Shown here: piece by piece, positions 1-7,967 of the stretch
How the letters are laid out: every line of letters begins with the position of its first letter
How positions within the stretch are numbered: position 1 is the stretch's first letter
Source: Clostridium ljungdahlii DSM 13528
Lineage (GTDB): Bacteria > Bacillota > Clostridia > Clostridiales > Clostridiaceae
NCBI RefSeq assembly: GCF_000143685.1
Contig: NC_014328.1
Coordinates: 1,922,001 to 1,986,000, forward strand
Direction: 5' to 3'
DNA: 64,000 nucleotides
The notes under the pieces: model-generated
Told to the model about the DNA's origin: nothing
Database searches by the model: none
The model's input: only the letters and a program-made list of their open reading frames with translations
Made by a program: the position numbers and the translations under genes

Positions 1-756
1 AGCTAATGATCCATAGATAACAGCCATACCAACAACACTAACTAAACCCGATTTACATGTTTCAACAGCAATTAAATTTGGATTTTTAATACCTAACTTT
101 CGTATATTAGAAATAATGATAATTGCAAAAGCTAAGGATGCTAAGGCATCCATAGTATTATATCCATCTAATAAGCCAGTAAATAATGGCTGAGTAACAT
201 ACTTCCCTTGAGCTGCATATTGACTAACTTGTCCCATTGGCTTTACAAAGGTAGCAATTAATAGAACAGATAGAAGTACTAAAAAAATAGGAGTAAGATA
301 TTTACCTATCCAATCTAAAATTTGTCCTGGCCTTAATGAAAAATAAATGGTAAAGACAAAAAATATTAGTGAGAAAATAAATAATCCAAGTTTCAAATCT
401 CCACTAGAAATAAAAGGATGAATTCCTACCTCAAATGCAACTGTGGCAGTACGAGGAATTGCAAACAGTGGACCAATTGTTAAATATAATAAGCAGGTAA
501 ATATTTTTGAATAACGTGAACTAATTGGACCTGCCATATCAAGCAAACTTTCACTTTTTGAAAGTGCTGATGCAACAATTCCTAAAATAGGCAATCCTAC
601 ACCTGTAATTAAAAACCCAATAGTTGCTGTTAAAGTATGATTTCCGGCTTCTTGTCCCATTTGCACCGGAAAGATTAAGTTACCTGCACCAAAAAATAGT
701 CCAAATAGTAATGAACCTATTAATAAATTTTGATTAAAACGTAGCTTTTCTTTCAT
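1..756 (-). CDS. brnQ: Branched-chain amino acid transport carrier BrnQ (partial, 3' end outside window)
   Basis: The minus strand reads open for exactly 252 codons from an ATG at 756 to the window edge, so only the N-terminal part is present. The product is strongly hydrophobic with at least six membrane segments and carries GAGNLIFP at residues 23-30, the signature of the LIVCS family, which imports leucine, isoleucine and valine with Na+ or H+. Full-length members are about 430-450 aa, so roughly 40% is missing. The start is supported by a GGAGG-type site just upstream (764-770). No T-box leader is evident upstream, so its regulation is unknown. Confidence 0.88.
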   Translation of the reverse strand, partial: MKEKLRFNQNLLIGSLLFGLFFGAGNLIFPVQMGQEAGNHTLTATIGFLITGVGLPILGIVASALSKSESLLDMAGPISSRYSKIFTCLLYLTIGPLFAIPRTATVAFEVGIHPFISSGDLKLGLFIFSLIFFVFTIYFSLRPGQILDWIGKYLTPIFLVLLSVLLIATFVKPMGQVSQYAAQGKYVTQPLFTGLLDGYNTMDALASLAFAIIIISNIRKLGIKNPNLIAVETCKSGLVSVVGMAVIYGSLA

Positions 757-1065
757 AAATAGCCCTCCTCAAATGTTTAAATAATACCTTATTCAATTAG
801 AAGCAATACATATGTAATTGATTTCTAAATATATGTAAGCAGCGTAATGCACACGAGAATGATAGCATAATTAGAATATAAATGCAATATATTACATTTT
901 AGCTGGTAATTAGAGTATGCTAAAATAAATAACTTAAAATATATAGTATAAAAAGAAAAAGTTTTGGATACTTTCAGACGCTTAAATTAAAGAAAGCATA
1001 AGAATAGCAGCTATCAATTGGCGATAGCTGCTTATTTTTCATAAAGTGTATATTATTTTACTGTG
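757..1065. other. Spacer upstream of brnQ with one terminator
   Basis: This AT-rich stretch holds the brnQ ribosome binding site and, near 1006-1032, a hairpin terminator for the next minus-strand gene. I looked for T-box elements (specifier stem, conserved TGGN loop, terminator close to brnQ) and found none. Nothing else is recognisable. Confidence 0.5.
1006..1032 (-). terminator. Hairpin terminator after the repeat-tract membrane protein
   Basis: A perfect 10-bp stem (1006-1015 with 1023-1032) has a 7-nt loop. It lies 34 nt past the stop codon of the minus-strand gene ending at 1066. A T-rich run follows on either strand, so it may work in both directions. Confidence 0.7.
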
Positions 1066-2238
1066 TTAGTTACCTGAACTCTGAGTTGTTTGTCCAGATG
1101 ATGTTCCTGAATTTGAACCTCCAGTTGTTTGTACAGATGAAGGCTTTGAATCCGAATTTCCAGTCGTTTGTCCAGATGAGGCTTTTGAATCTGAACCTCC
1201 AGTTGTTTGTCCAGGCGATGTTTTTGAGCCTGGATTTTGAGTTGTTTGTCCAGATGAAACTTTTGAGCTTGGATTTTCGGTTGTTTGTCCAGATGAAGCT
1301 TTTGAACCTGGATTTTCGGTTGTTTGTCCAGATGAAGCTTTTGGGCCTGGATTTTCGGTTGTTTGTCCAGATGAAGCTTTTGAACCTGAATTTCTAGTTG
1401 TTTGTCCAGATGAAGCTTTTGAATTTGAATTTTTAGTTGTTCCTTTTGATGAATTTGTAACATCAGTGGATTGATTTGGAACGACAGTTTCTACATCGGG
1501 GGTTTGCGTATTAGCAGATGCCCCTTTCAAATAAGATTTTCCTAAGACTCCAGCAAATACAAGCAAAATAATTGATACAACAATTATCAGTGCCTTTTTA
1601 GTATTACCAGGGTTCTTATTTCCATAACGTACTTTCCTATTTCTTCTATTTGTTGTTTCTTCAGTGCCTAACGGCTTCCTCATAACTTTTGTAAAGTCAT
1701 CCTTTTCATCAGAAACTATTGCTTCAGGTTTTTTAACTGTATTTGAGATTGTCTCACTTATACTTTTGGGTATATTAAACAATAAAGCTAAAATTCCATT
1801 TTGTCTTAAAGAATCTATCTGCTTAAAATTTTCAGGTGATCTGAGTACAATGGCAGGCTTATTGCGCATTGCATATTGATCATCTCCATATACTGTAACT
1901 GAAAATTTATCATTCTTACTTAAAAAAGGAATGTAGACATCCAAAATGTTATCTTTTAGTGAAGAATCAAATTTTAATCCTCTTGTTATTTTTGCATCTG
2001 TAATATTTAAGTGAGTTTGTTGACTTTGTATATTTAGGGTTAACTTATTAATTGTTTTACTAGATATATTACTAACGGTAATAATGTATGCACGAATTCT
2101 TTTATTATCTTTTATAGGCATAGCACTTCTTATATTACATAATAGCCTAGGTGCTAAATTTTTGTAATAATCTAATAGTAACCCTGATATAAAAGATATC
2201 ACTATAGTTACAATTGCAGTTTTAATAATATTTATCAT
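1066..2238 (-). CDS. Membrane-anchored protein with C-terminal Ser/Thr/Gly/Gln tandem repeats
   Basis: I do not recognise a family for this 390-aa protein. Residues 1-22 form a hydrophobic helix. A mainly polar domain follows to about 210, then a basic stretch and a second membrane segment at about 216-233. From about residue 262 to the end the chain consists of roughly nine to ten 13-residue units of the type KASSGQTTENPGS. The unit is a likely flexible, glycosylatable or surface-exposed linker. Topology is uncertain: the tail would lie outside if the middle domain is cytoplasmic. The start has an AAGGAAG site. It has no close same-strand partner. Confidence 0.7.
   Translation of the reverse strand: MINIIKTAIVTIVISFISGLLLDYYKNLAPRLLCNIRSAMPIKDNKRIRAYIITVSNISSKTINKLTLNIQSQQTHLNITDAKITRGLKFDSSLKDNILDVYIPFLSKNDKFSVTVYGDDQYAMRNKPAIVLRSPENFKQIDSLRQNGILALLFNIPKSISETISNTVKKPEAIVSDEKDDFTKVMRKPLGTEETTNRRNRKVRYGNKNPGNTKKALIIVVSIILLVFAGVLGKSYLKGASANTQTPDVETVVPNQSTDVTNSSKGTTKNSNSKASSGQTTRNSGSKASSGQTTENPGPKASSGQTTENPGSKASSGQTTENPSSKVSSGQTTQNPGSKTSPGQTTGGSDSKASSGQTTGNSDSKPSSVQTTGGSNSGTSSGQTTQSSGN
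1069..1430. repeat. 39-nt tandem repeat tract inside the membrane protein gene
   Basis: About nine imperfect 39-nt units encode the 13-residue repeat at the C-terminus of the 1066-2238 gene. The middle units are nearly identical at the DNA level and the outer ones diverge, which is typical of slippage or unequal recombination. The period is a multiple of three and the reading frame is kept through the tract. This makes other frames look open, but they are shadows. Confidence 0.85.
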
Positions 2239-2429
2239 ATTAATCTTCGCTTCCTTATCCTTTCCAAATTACGTAATTAAATTATAAGGTAGATATATAT
2301 AAGTGTCAAACTTAAAAATTAATTATAATTAGCCCCAAAATTCAGATAAAAAGTGTTTGCTTTTGATGGGAGCTGAGTTGATAAACAAAATTCTTTGTAT
2401 CAGAAGTTTAAGCAAAATATGTTAAAAAA

Positions 2430-2786
2430 TTATGAATTCATATATTTTTTACCCCAAAGGCATAGTTCAGTTAAGATGTTTTCTAAGGATTTTCCTCTAT
2501 CTGTAGGTATATACTCTACCTTAGGTGGTATTGTTGTATAAGCAATTCTTTCAATAAGACCATCCATCTCCAAGGACTTTAATTCTTGAGATAGTACTTT
2601 ATGACTTATATTAGGAATAGATTTTTTAAGCTCCCCATATCTTATAGGATCATTTTTCAATATATGCCATAATATTATTGCTCTCCACTTACTTCCAATT
2701 ACAGTCATGGCAAATCCTATGGAACATTTAAAATCCTTTTGTCTTTTTCTTTGATTTGGAAATTTTTCAATTATGTCTCTATTCAT
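2430..2786 (-). CDS. HxlR family winged-helix transcriptional regulator
   Basis: This 118-aa protein has the full HxlR pattern: an N-terminal Cys followed by a GSKWRAIILWHIL helix (about residues 30-42), the recognition region RYGELKKSIPNISHKVLSQELKSLE read as consecutive motifs, and the wing VEYIPTDRGKSL. HxlR proteins are small dimeric repressors or activators that sense electrophiles or redox changes through the conserved Cys (here C21). It is transcribed divergently from the PhzF-like gene at 2948, and the 160-bp shared spacer makes that gene the likely target. Start ATG at 2786 with a purine-rich site upstream. Confidence 0.88.
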   Translation of the reverse strand: MNRDIIEKFPNQRKRQKDFKCSIGFAMTVIGSKWRAIILWHILKNDPIRYGELKKSIPNISHKVLSQELKSLEMDGLIERIAYTTIPPKVEYIPTDRGKSLENILTELCLWGKKYMNS

Positions 2787-2829
2787 ACCCTATCCTTCTT
2801 TCCAAATGGTAAGTATCTGATTAAAAAGT

Positions 2830-2848
2830 GCGTACTTGTATGTGTACT
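2830..2848. promoter_or_regulatory. Candidate HxlR operator
   Basis: Between the divergent hxlR-like and phzF-like genes, two GTAC half sites (2832-2835 and 2844-2847) separated by 8 nt form an imperfect dyad. HxlR proteins bind short dyads of this kind in the shared promoter region. Assignment is by position and symmetry only. Confidence 0.35.
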
Positions 2849-2947
2849 CCAACAAAACTATTATAGTATACATAGATATTAATTGCTATGGATTAATAAA
2901 ATAGTGTTTAATACATTAATGTATAATATATTTAGGAGATAAAAATC

Positions 2948-3859
2948 ATGACAAGAAAGTATAATTTATACCAAATTGATTCATTTACAAAAGAAAAGTT
3001 CACAGGAAATCCAGCAGGAGTAATAACAAATGCAGATGGATTAACTGATTATGAGATGCAAAAAATTGCTAGAGAACTCAATAATTCTGAGACAGCTTTT
3101 ATCTTTTCTTCAAATAGCAGAGAATATGATGCTCATATACGTTTTTTCACTCCAACAAATGAAGTGCCAATTTGTGGCCATGCTACTATTGCTGCTCATT
3201 ATGCCCGTGCTGTAGAAAATGGACTTGATACGTCAAGAGTTTATCATAAGACGGGTGCCGGAATTTTACCTGTTGATATAGTAAAGAAAAATGAGGATTA
3301 TAAAATTGTTATGACGCAGGGCAAAATTGAATTTGGTACCATTATTGACGGTATGAGTAGAAAAGAACTTTTAGCAGCACTTAATATAAAAAATAGTGAT
3401 CTACTGGAAAACTATAAAATTCAAATTGTGTCTACAGGTCATTCTAAAGTTATGATTGGTATAAAGAGTATTGAAATTTTAAATGCACTGGAGCCGAATT
3501 ATGATGCACTTTCTAAGCTAAGCAAGGTTATTAAATGTAATGGATATTATGTTTTTACAACTGATTTACAAAATAGTGATATTTTAATACATGGTAGAAT
3601 GTTTGCACCTGCAATAGGTATTAATGAGGATCCTGTTACAGGCAATGCAAATGGCCCTTTGGGTGCATATCTTGTCCATCATAACCTTATTCACCACAAT
3701 AATTCTTTATTTAAATTTAAGGCTGTGCAGGGCGAAGCTATAAGAAGGCCAGGAATTATTGAAGTTGAGGTAAATATAGAAGATAAAGAGCCGGTAGAAG
3801 TTAAAATTTCTGGAGACGCTGTAATAACATTTAAAACTGAATTATTATTAAATGATTAA
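2948..3859 (+). CDS. PhzF family isomerase/epimerase-like protein
   Basis: This 303-aa protein has the length and two-lobed diaminopimelate-epimerase-like fold pattern of the PhzF family. The N-terminal segment YQIDSFTKEKFTGNPAGV is typical. E48 in NNSETAF corresponds to the catalytic Glu of PhzF. CGHATIAAHYA (near 75-85) and GNANGPLGAYL (near 230) are the second-half motifs. Family members isomerise small unsaturated acids; in phenazine producers this is dihydro-3-hydroxyanthranilate. No phenazine genes are nearby, so the substrate is unknown. It is divergent from an HxlR regulator, which probably controls it. The SD TTAGGAGAT precedes the ATG. Confidence 0.88.
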   Translation: MTRKYNLYQIDSFTKEKFTGNPAGVITNADGLTDYEMQKIARELNNSETAFIFSSNSREYDAHIRFFTPTNEVPICGHATIAAHYARAVENGLDTSRVYHKTGAGILPVDIVKKNEDYKIVMTQGKIEFGTIIDGMSRKELLAALNIKNSDLLENYKIQIVSTGHSKVMIGIKSIEILNALEPNYDALSKLSKVIKCNGYYVFTTDLQNSDILIHGRMFAPAIGINEDPVTGNANGPLGAYLVHHNLIHHNNSLFKFKAVQGEAIRRPGIIEVEVNIEDKEPVEVKISGDAVITFKTELLLND

Positions 3860-3962
3860 AGAAAAAATCTATATTTTTAGATTATACTTATTTATGACTA
3901 ATTTTAACAATTAGCGCCAGGTATTGACTATATGAGCATTGTTTAATATTATATTCTCATGA

Positions 3963-4610
3963 ATGAGAATTAGAAAGAAGGTCTTTATCATAAAGAATAT
4001 AATATTTGATGTTGACGGTACATTATGGGATACAACAGAAATTGTAGCAAAAGCCTGGAACAGGGCAATTTCAGAAGTAGGGAAAGCAGCTCCACTTATA
4101 ACATCCTCTGTGTTAAAAAAAGAGTTTGGAAAAACTATGGATGTAATAGCAGATGATTTGTTCTATGATGCTAGTGAGAGTAAAAGAAAGTTGATAATTA
4201 ATAGATGTTGTAAATATGAGCAGGATGCCTTGAGAGAAAATACAAATAACCTGCTGTTTCCCGATGTAAAAGAAACCATTAGGAAATTATCAGAAAAATG
4301 TCATTTGTTTATTGTGAGTAATTGTCAGTGCGGCTATATTGAATTATTTATGAAGAAGGCAGGAATTGAAAAGTACATTACAGACTTTGAATGCTTTGGA
4401 AATACAGGTAAGGGCAAAGGAGAAAATATAAAGCTTGTTATAAAAAGAAACAATTTGAATGATGTAGCATATGTTGGAGATACCCAGGGAGATTATGAGG
4501 CAACGATACTTGCTGAAATTCCTTTTATATTTGCAAAGTACGGTTTTGGTAGTGTTGAAAATTACTATTTAGCTATTAATGAAATAAAAGAATTGTTGAA
4601 TTTGTGCTAG
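3963..4610 (+). CDS. HAD superfamily phosphatase (phosphoglycolate phosphatase-like)
   Basis: This 215-aa HAD hydrolase has motif I FDVDGTLWD (nucleophile D16, acid D18), motif II in IVSNCQCGY, and motif IV GDTQGDYEA with a Lys between them. The alpha-helical cap between motifs I and II places it with phosphoglycolate/beta-phosphoglucomutase-type phosphatases. The substrate cannot be told from sequence. The start is uncertain. The ATG at 3963 has no SD upstream, whereas a good AAAGAAGG lies inside the frame at 3974-3981 and is followed only by non-standard ATC/ATA codons, so the true start may use a rare codon. Confidence 0.82.
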   Translation: MRIRKKVFIIKNIIFDVDGTLWDTTEIVAKAWNRAISEVGKAAPLITSSVLKKEFGKTMDVIADDLFYDASESKRKLIINRCCKYEQDALRENTNNLLFPDVKETIRKLSEKCHLFIVSNCQCGYIELFMKKAGIEKYITDFECFGNTGKGKGENIKLVIKRNNLNDVAYVGDTQGDYEATILAEIPFIFAKYGFGSVENYYLAINEIKELLNLC

Positions 4611-4735
4611 AAGGGAAAAATATTCTTAATGTAGGAAGAGGAAGTGCAGAATATATGGAATGAAAGTGATATTAAGAAGCATACAGATAACACTATAGGT
4701 GACTTTACCAAATTAAAATAGAATTTGAGAGAAAT
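4606..4735 (+). pseudogene. Possible methyltransferase remnant
   Basis: Directly after the HAD gene, a short open stretch reads LEGKNILNVGRGSAEYME. It resembles the SAM-binding motif I of class I methyltransferases (usual form LDVGCGSGEY), but a Gly is replaced and a stop follows. A second short open piece, ending NTIGDFTKLK, comes after it in another frame. There is no start codon or SD. I read this as a decayed gene tail, with low confidence. Confidence 0.3.
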
Positions 4736-4742
4736 TAAATTG

Positions 4743-4787
4743 AAAATAAGCATAAATTTGTTTTTTAAGCAAATTTATGCTTATTTT
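4743..4787. terminator. Bidirectional hairpin terminator
   Basis: An 18-bp perfect stem (4743-4760 with 4770-4787) has a 9-nt loop. T-rich runs follow on the plus strand, and the left arm's A-run gives a T-run on the minus strand. It lies between the convergent HAD gene and the small minus-strand gene ending at 4829. Confidence 0.85.
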
Positions 4788-4828
4788 TTAATTTTTTACA
4801 TTTAAGAAATAGGATTAATACTGCAAAT

Positions 4829-5107
4829 TTATTTCGGTAAATATTTTCTCCCTCTTACATATCTTCTTATGGATTCCCCTGCTTCAGCAAGTTGAAAAGC
4901 ATCAACTAATATTCCCTCTTTATTTTTAACCTTGAGTTTTTCAGCATTAAAAAAATAAAAAGAATCCTTAACTAATCCATCTTTTACAGAATCCAAAGAA
5001 CAATATAAGATCTTTGTACATTCTTTATTAAGCTGGACAGTATACCTATTATAGCCATCCCAATCACAAAAATAAGGTATAAAATATTTAAAATCAAAAC
5101 TATCCAA
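4829..5107 (-). CDS. Small unknown protein, N-terminus apparently frameshifted
   Basis: I do not recognise this 92-aa product, which is rich in aromatic and charged residues. The open frame can only begin at a weak TTG (5107). Upstream on the same strand is a strong SD (AAGGAGATGAC pattern, 5162-5174) with an ATG at 5165, but that ATG reaches a stop after four codons. Removing one A from the five-A run at 5155-5159 joins that ATG to the long frame and gives a natural N-terminus of about 20 extra residues (MTKINSLNYFNN). The intact gene would therefore be 4829-5165. Either a sequencing indel or a genuine recent frameshift explains this. Confidence 0.55.
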   Translation of the reverse strand: MDSFDFKYFIPYFCDWDGYNRYTVQLNKECTKILYCSLDSVKDGLVKDSFYFFNAEKLKVKNKEGILVDAFQLAEAGESIRRYVRGRKYLPK

Positions 5108-5344
5108 GAATTTTTTGCAATCTTCTCTGTTATTAAAATAATTTAAACTATTAATTTTTAGTCATCTCCTTCTTACATAAGTTTAGGATTGCCTAACTCA
5201 TTGATTATATTATACTTGCTACTTGTCTTGTTGCCAATATATATTTTTTAATATTATAAGTAATAGAAAAATTTAAAATGGTAAGACATGACTAGAATTA
5301 AGAAAAAATATGGGGACATAATAAAAATGCAACTAATCTATTTT

Positions 5345-5398
5345 AGGCATTTGAAAAAATGGGCTAGCATACTGACTAGTTATTTTTTGAAAATGCCT
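5345..5398 (+). repeat. R2 hairpin repeat, intact copy
   Basis: This 54-nt near-palindrome starts AGGCATTT and ends AAATGCCT, with inner pairs AAAAAAT/ATTTTTT and CTAG/CTAG. The reverse complement of its first 46 nt recurs at 19644-19689 with only a few changes. It lies just upstream of the SD of the 5416 gene and could also act as a leader hairpin. Confidence 0.75.
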
Positions 5399-5415
5399 TA
5401 TGGGAGGGTAATAAA

Positions 5416-5676
5416 ATGAAAAAAATTGATGAGGCAATTGATAGAATTAGGACGCTTGAATGCCCAACGGGAGACTTAGAAAATAGAGTTACAGAAATAC
5501 TAGAAGACTATGGGGTTGCAGATAGAAGCAAAATAAATGTTAATAGAGATGAATATTTTGATAAGGATGAAGCACAGGCATATCGAGTTCAAATACTGAA
5601 TCAGGAGCATCCTATTATGGTACTAGCTAAATCAGGATATGATGACTATGTTGCGAAGGTTACAGATGTTTATTAA
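5416..5676 (+). CDS. Small acidic protein of unknown function
   Basis: This 86-aa soluble protein has no family I recognise. It is acidic overall and is predicted to be two helices followed by a short beta-rich second half (VLAKSGYDDYVAKV). There is no signal peptide, Cys pair or membrane segment. It is probably a real gene: the SD GGGAGGG stands 7 nt before the ATG and base composition by codon position looks coding. It stands alone between the R2 hairpin and an imperfect inverted repeat at 5733-5785. Confidence 0.65.
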   Translation: MKKIDEAIDRIRTLECPTGDLENRVTEILEDYGVADRSKINVNRDEYFDKDEAQAYRVQILNQEHPIMVLAKSGYDDYVAKVTDVY

Positions 5677-5732
5677 AGTAGAAAATCTAAAGTTTAACTC
5701 TAAGTCTAAGATAAGGTAACATTAAACTTTAT

Positions 5733-5785
5733 GCAGGCTACGGCATTCCTTCTTAAGGTCATAGATGAAGGATGCGTAGGCTGTA
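5733..5785. terminator. Imperfect inverted repeat between convergent genes
   Basis: The arms around CAGGCTACG and CGTAGGCTG, extended by CCTTC and GAAGG, form an interrupted stem of about 17 pairs between the genes ending at 5676 (+) and 5826 (-). No long T-run follows, so it is a weak or factor-assisted terminator candidate. Confidence 0.35.
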
Positions 5786-5825
5786 GTAGTAAAAAATGAT
5801 ATAGCTCTTTACGTATAGTTAGTGG

Positions 5826-6707
5826 TTACAGCACGAACTTTTCTAAAACGTTAGCTACTCCATTTTCTTCATTTGTTAAAGTGACATAGTCAGCAGTATG
5901 CTTTATTTCATCTGAAGCATTTCCCATGGCTACAGGGAGTCCTGCGCATTTAAGCATGTCCAAATCATTTGGAGAGTCTCCAATACAAATGACTTCCTTA
6001 GTAGGTATGTCCAAGTATTGGCACAGTTTTTTTACACCAGTACCTTTATTAGTATTTTTGCTCAATACTTCAAAGGTATAAGTACATGTTTTAAGTACTG
6101 AAAAATTTTCATAAAAATGTTGCGGTAAACTATCGCCTAGCAGCAAATTTTTATCATAGGTACTTCTAAATTTAAAATCACTGTAAGGGGACATGTCAAA
6201 TCCAAAATGATGTACATAGTGCTTTAAAACATCTGAGTTTTCATTTATTAGGTTTACCTTTAGTATGTTGTTACGTTTTATTAAGTTTTTGAATTCAGTT
6301 ATCTCATATTTTGTATTGTTTGCAACAGATTCTAATTTACCATATAAGTTGTTCTTATAAACTGAGTACGTACCATCATTATAAAAACATAAGTCTAGGT
6401 TTAAGTCTTCTGCCATGTTATATAAATATTCTAGATCCTTGCTGTTAAAAGGTGACTGAAAAATAATTTTATCCTCAGTATTGTTTTGTACATTAGCGCC
6501 AGTACAAGTTACGCTGTATTGATTATTTGCTATTAAATTCAGATCAGAAAGATTATGTTTAATTCCATCTATTGGTCTTCCAGTACAAAGAACAATTTTA
6601 ACATCTTTTTCTGTAGCTGCTTTAATAGCTCGTTTATTTTCATTGGATATTGACTTGTCGTCTTTAAGTAAAGTTCCATCCATATCTATAAAAACAATTT
6701 TATACAT
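5826..6707 (-). CDS. Cof-type HAD-IIB phosphatase
   Basis: This 293-aa protein is typical in length for Cof/YbiV sugar-phosphate or cofactor phosphatases. FIDMDGTLL near the N-terminus holds nucleophile D8 and acid D10. CTGRP gives motif II. GDSPNDLDML near residue 243 is motif IV, with GNASDEIKHTADYVT as the usual C-terminal tail. The roughly 110-residue C2B cap in the middle sets substrate choice and cannot be read here. It is likely cytoplasmic. The start is supported by GGAGGTAAT upstream (6717-6724). It appears to be a single-gene unit. Confidence 0.9.
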   Translation of the reverse strand: MYKIVFIDMDGTLLKDDKSISNENKRAIKAATEKDVKIVLCTGRPIDGIKHNLSDLNLIANNQYSVTCTGANVQNNTEDKIIFQSPFNSKDLEYLYNMAEDLNLDLCFYNDGTYSVYKNNLYGKLESVANNTKYEITEFKNLIKRNNILKVNLINENSDVLKHYVHHFGFDMSPYSDFKFRSTYDKNLLLGDSLPQHFYENFSVLKTCTYTFEVLSKNTNKGTGVKKLCQYLDIPTKEVICIGDSPNDLDMLKCAGLPVAMGNASDEIKHTADYVTLTNEENGVANVLEKFVL

Positions 6708-6774
6708 TAAAATATTACCTCCTCTAATATTCTATGAACTAATAATACATTTGTAATTTTAGATTTTACTTTAT

Positions 6775-6805
6775 ATAAACAGAGTTTTTGGCATCAGATG
6801 AAGTA
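6775..6805 (-). repeat. R1 repeat, half copy (F)
   Basis: The block AAACAGAGTTTTTGGCATCAG matches one arm of the R1 palindrome found at 19754, 29149, 30331 and 37109, here without its partner arm. It lies upstream of the Cof phosphatase gene. Strand is arbitrary for a half copy. Confidence 0.5.
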
Positions 6806-6885
6806 CTATTAAATTATACAATAGGAATAAATACAAGACAATAATGAGAGATAGTTTTAACATATAGGTGGCAATTCAAGGAACG

Positions 6886-6920
6886 CTTAAAAAAGTATGC
6901 CAAAGACATACTTTTTTAAG
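6886..6920 (-). terminator. Terminator of the aldo/keto reductase gene
   Basis: A perfect 14-bp stem (6886-6899 with 6907-6920) with a 7-nt loop contains six consecutive A:T pairs at its base. It stands 6 nt after the stop codon of the minus-strand gene at 6926. Confidence 0.85.
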
Positions 6921-6925
6921 TAGTA

Positions 6926-7768
6926 CTATTTTTTTAATGCATCTGGATTAGCATAAACTTCATCCGGTTCGGAACCTGTCCTTATTCCTTTATCAAGCTG
7001 CTGAATTTTAGCCATGTCATCTTTACTTATTTCAAAATCAAATATGTCTGTATTTTCTTTTATTCTTGATGGAGTAGTTGATTTTGGAATAGTTACAACT
7101 CCCATTTGTAAATCCCATCTAAGCACGATTTGAGATACTGTTTTTTTATATTTTTTTGCAAGCTCTTTTAGAAGGGGAATTTCAAATACTTTACCCCTCA
7201 TTAAGGGAGACCATGCTTCTAATTGTATACTATTTTTTTGGCAGAACTCTCTTAGATCGTTTTGAACTAGCAGAGGGTGAAATTCTACTTGATTCACCAT
7301 TGGCATAATTTCAGCATTTGACATTAAGTCTTTCAAATGACCAGCGGTAAAATTGCTAACACCTATTGCTCGTACATATCCTTCTTTATAAAGCTTTTCT
7401 AAAGCTCTCCATGTTTCATTATGCAGTGGATTAGGCCAATGAATTAAATATAGATCAAGGTAATCTGTTTTTAGTTTTTTAATAGAAGTTTCAAAAGCTT
7501 TTAAAGTTTTTTCATAACCTTCATCGGAAATCCAAACTTTACTTGTTAAAAAGATTTTTTCTCTAGGTACTTTACTTTCCTTTATCCCAGTACCAACTCC
7601 ATCTTCGTTTTTATAGAAAGCAGCAGTATCTATATGACCATAACCAACTTTGAGAGCTTCTTTTACTGAGTTAATAACAGAAGGACCATCAGCTTTATAA
7701 GTACCGAAGCCTATCCAGGGCATTTTTACTCCATTATTTAAAATTGTGCAGCTCTTTATATCTTGCAT
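6926..7768 (-). CDS. Aldo/keto reductase
   Basis: This 280-aa NADPH-dependent oxidoreductase of the AKR superfamily has a (beta/alpha)8 barrel. The catalytic tetrad is visible as Asp and Tyr in HIDTAAFYKNE, Lys in LTSKVW and His in YLIHWPNP. The C-terminal IPKSTTPSRIKEN binds the NADP phosphate. The closest type is the 2,5-diketo-gluconate/glyoxal reductase group, so it probably reduces small aldehydes. I place the start at ATG 7768, nine bases after GGGAGG. The frame extends upstream to 7822 but that stretch lies over the SD and promoter. Confidence 0.9.
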   Translation of the reverse strand: MQDIKSCTILNNGVKMPWIGFGTYKADGPSVINSVKEALKVGYGHIDTAAFYKNEDGVGTGIKESKVPREKIFLTSKVWISDEGYEKTLKAFETSIKKLKTDYLDLYLIHWPNPLHNETWRALEKLYKEGYVRAIGVSNFTAGHLKDLMSNAEIMPMVNQVEFHPLLVQNDLREFCQKNSIQLEAWSPLMRGKVFEIPLLKELAKKYKKTVSQIVLRWDLQMGVVTIPKSTTPSRIKENTDIFDFEISKDDMAKIQQLDKGIRTGSEPDEVYANPDALKK

Positions 7769-7967
7769 TTTAATCATCCTCCCAATTATAGTAAATACAA
7801 AATAGCATTTATATATTACCAATATACTTTTAGAAAATCAACATATTTTATTTATTATGTCAAAGTATGCCTTTATTTTATATAGTATATCTAACACAAT
7901 TAGAAGTATATAGAATAATATGTAGTGCAAAGAAACTATTAAAGTAGACTAAATGGGAGGATTATTT

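Noticed and set aside
757..1000. T-box riboswitch before brnQ
   Set aside because: No T-box sequence, specifier loop or terminator/antiterminator pair could be found.
1069..1430. Possible CRISPR array
   Set aside because: Units are contiguous without unique spacers and are coding in one frame, so this is a tandem coding repeat.
1053..1463. Long open frames on both strands across the repeat tract
   Set aside because: They arise because the 39-nt period is a multiple of three and keeps any frame open. Only the 1066-2238 frame has an SD, membrane segments and a natural composition.
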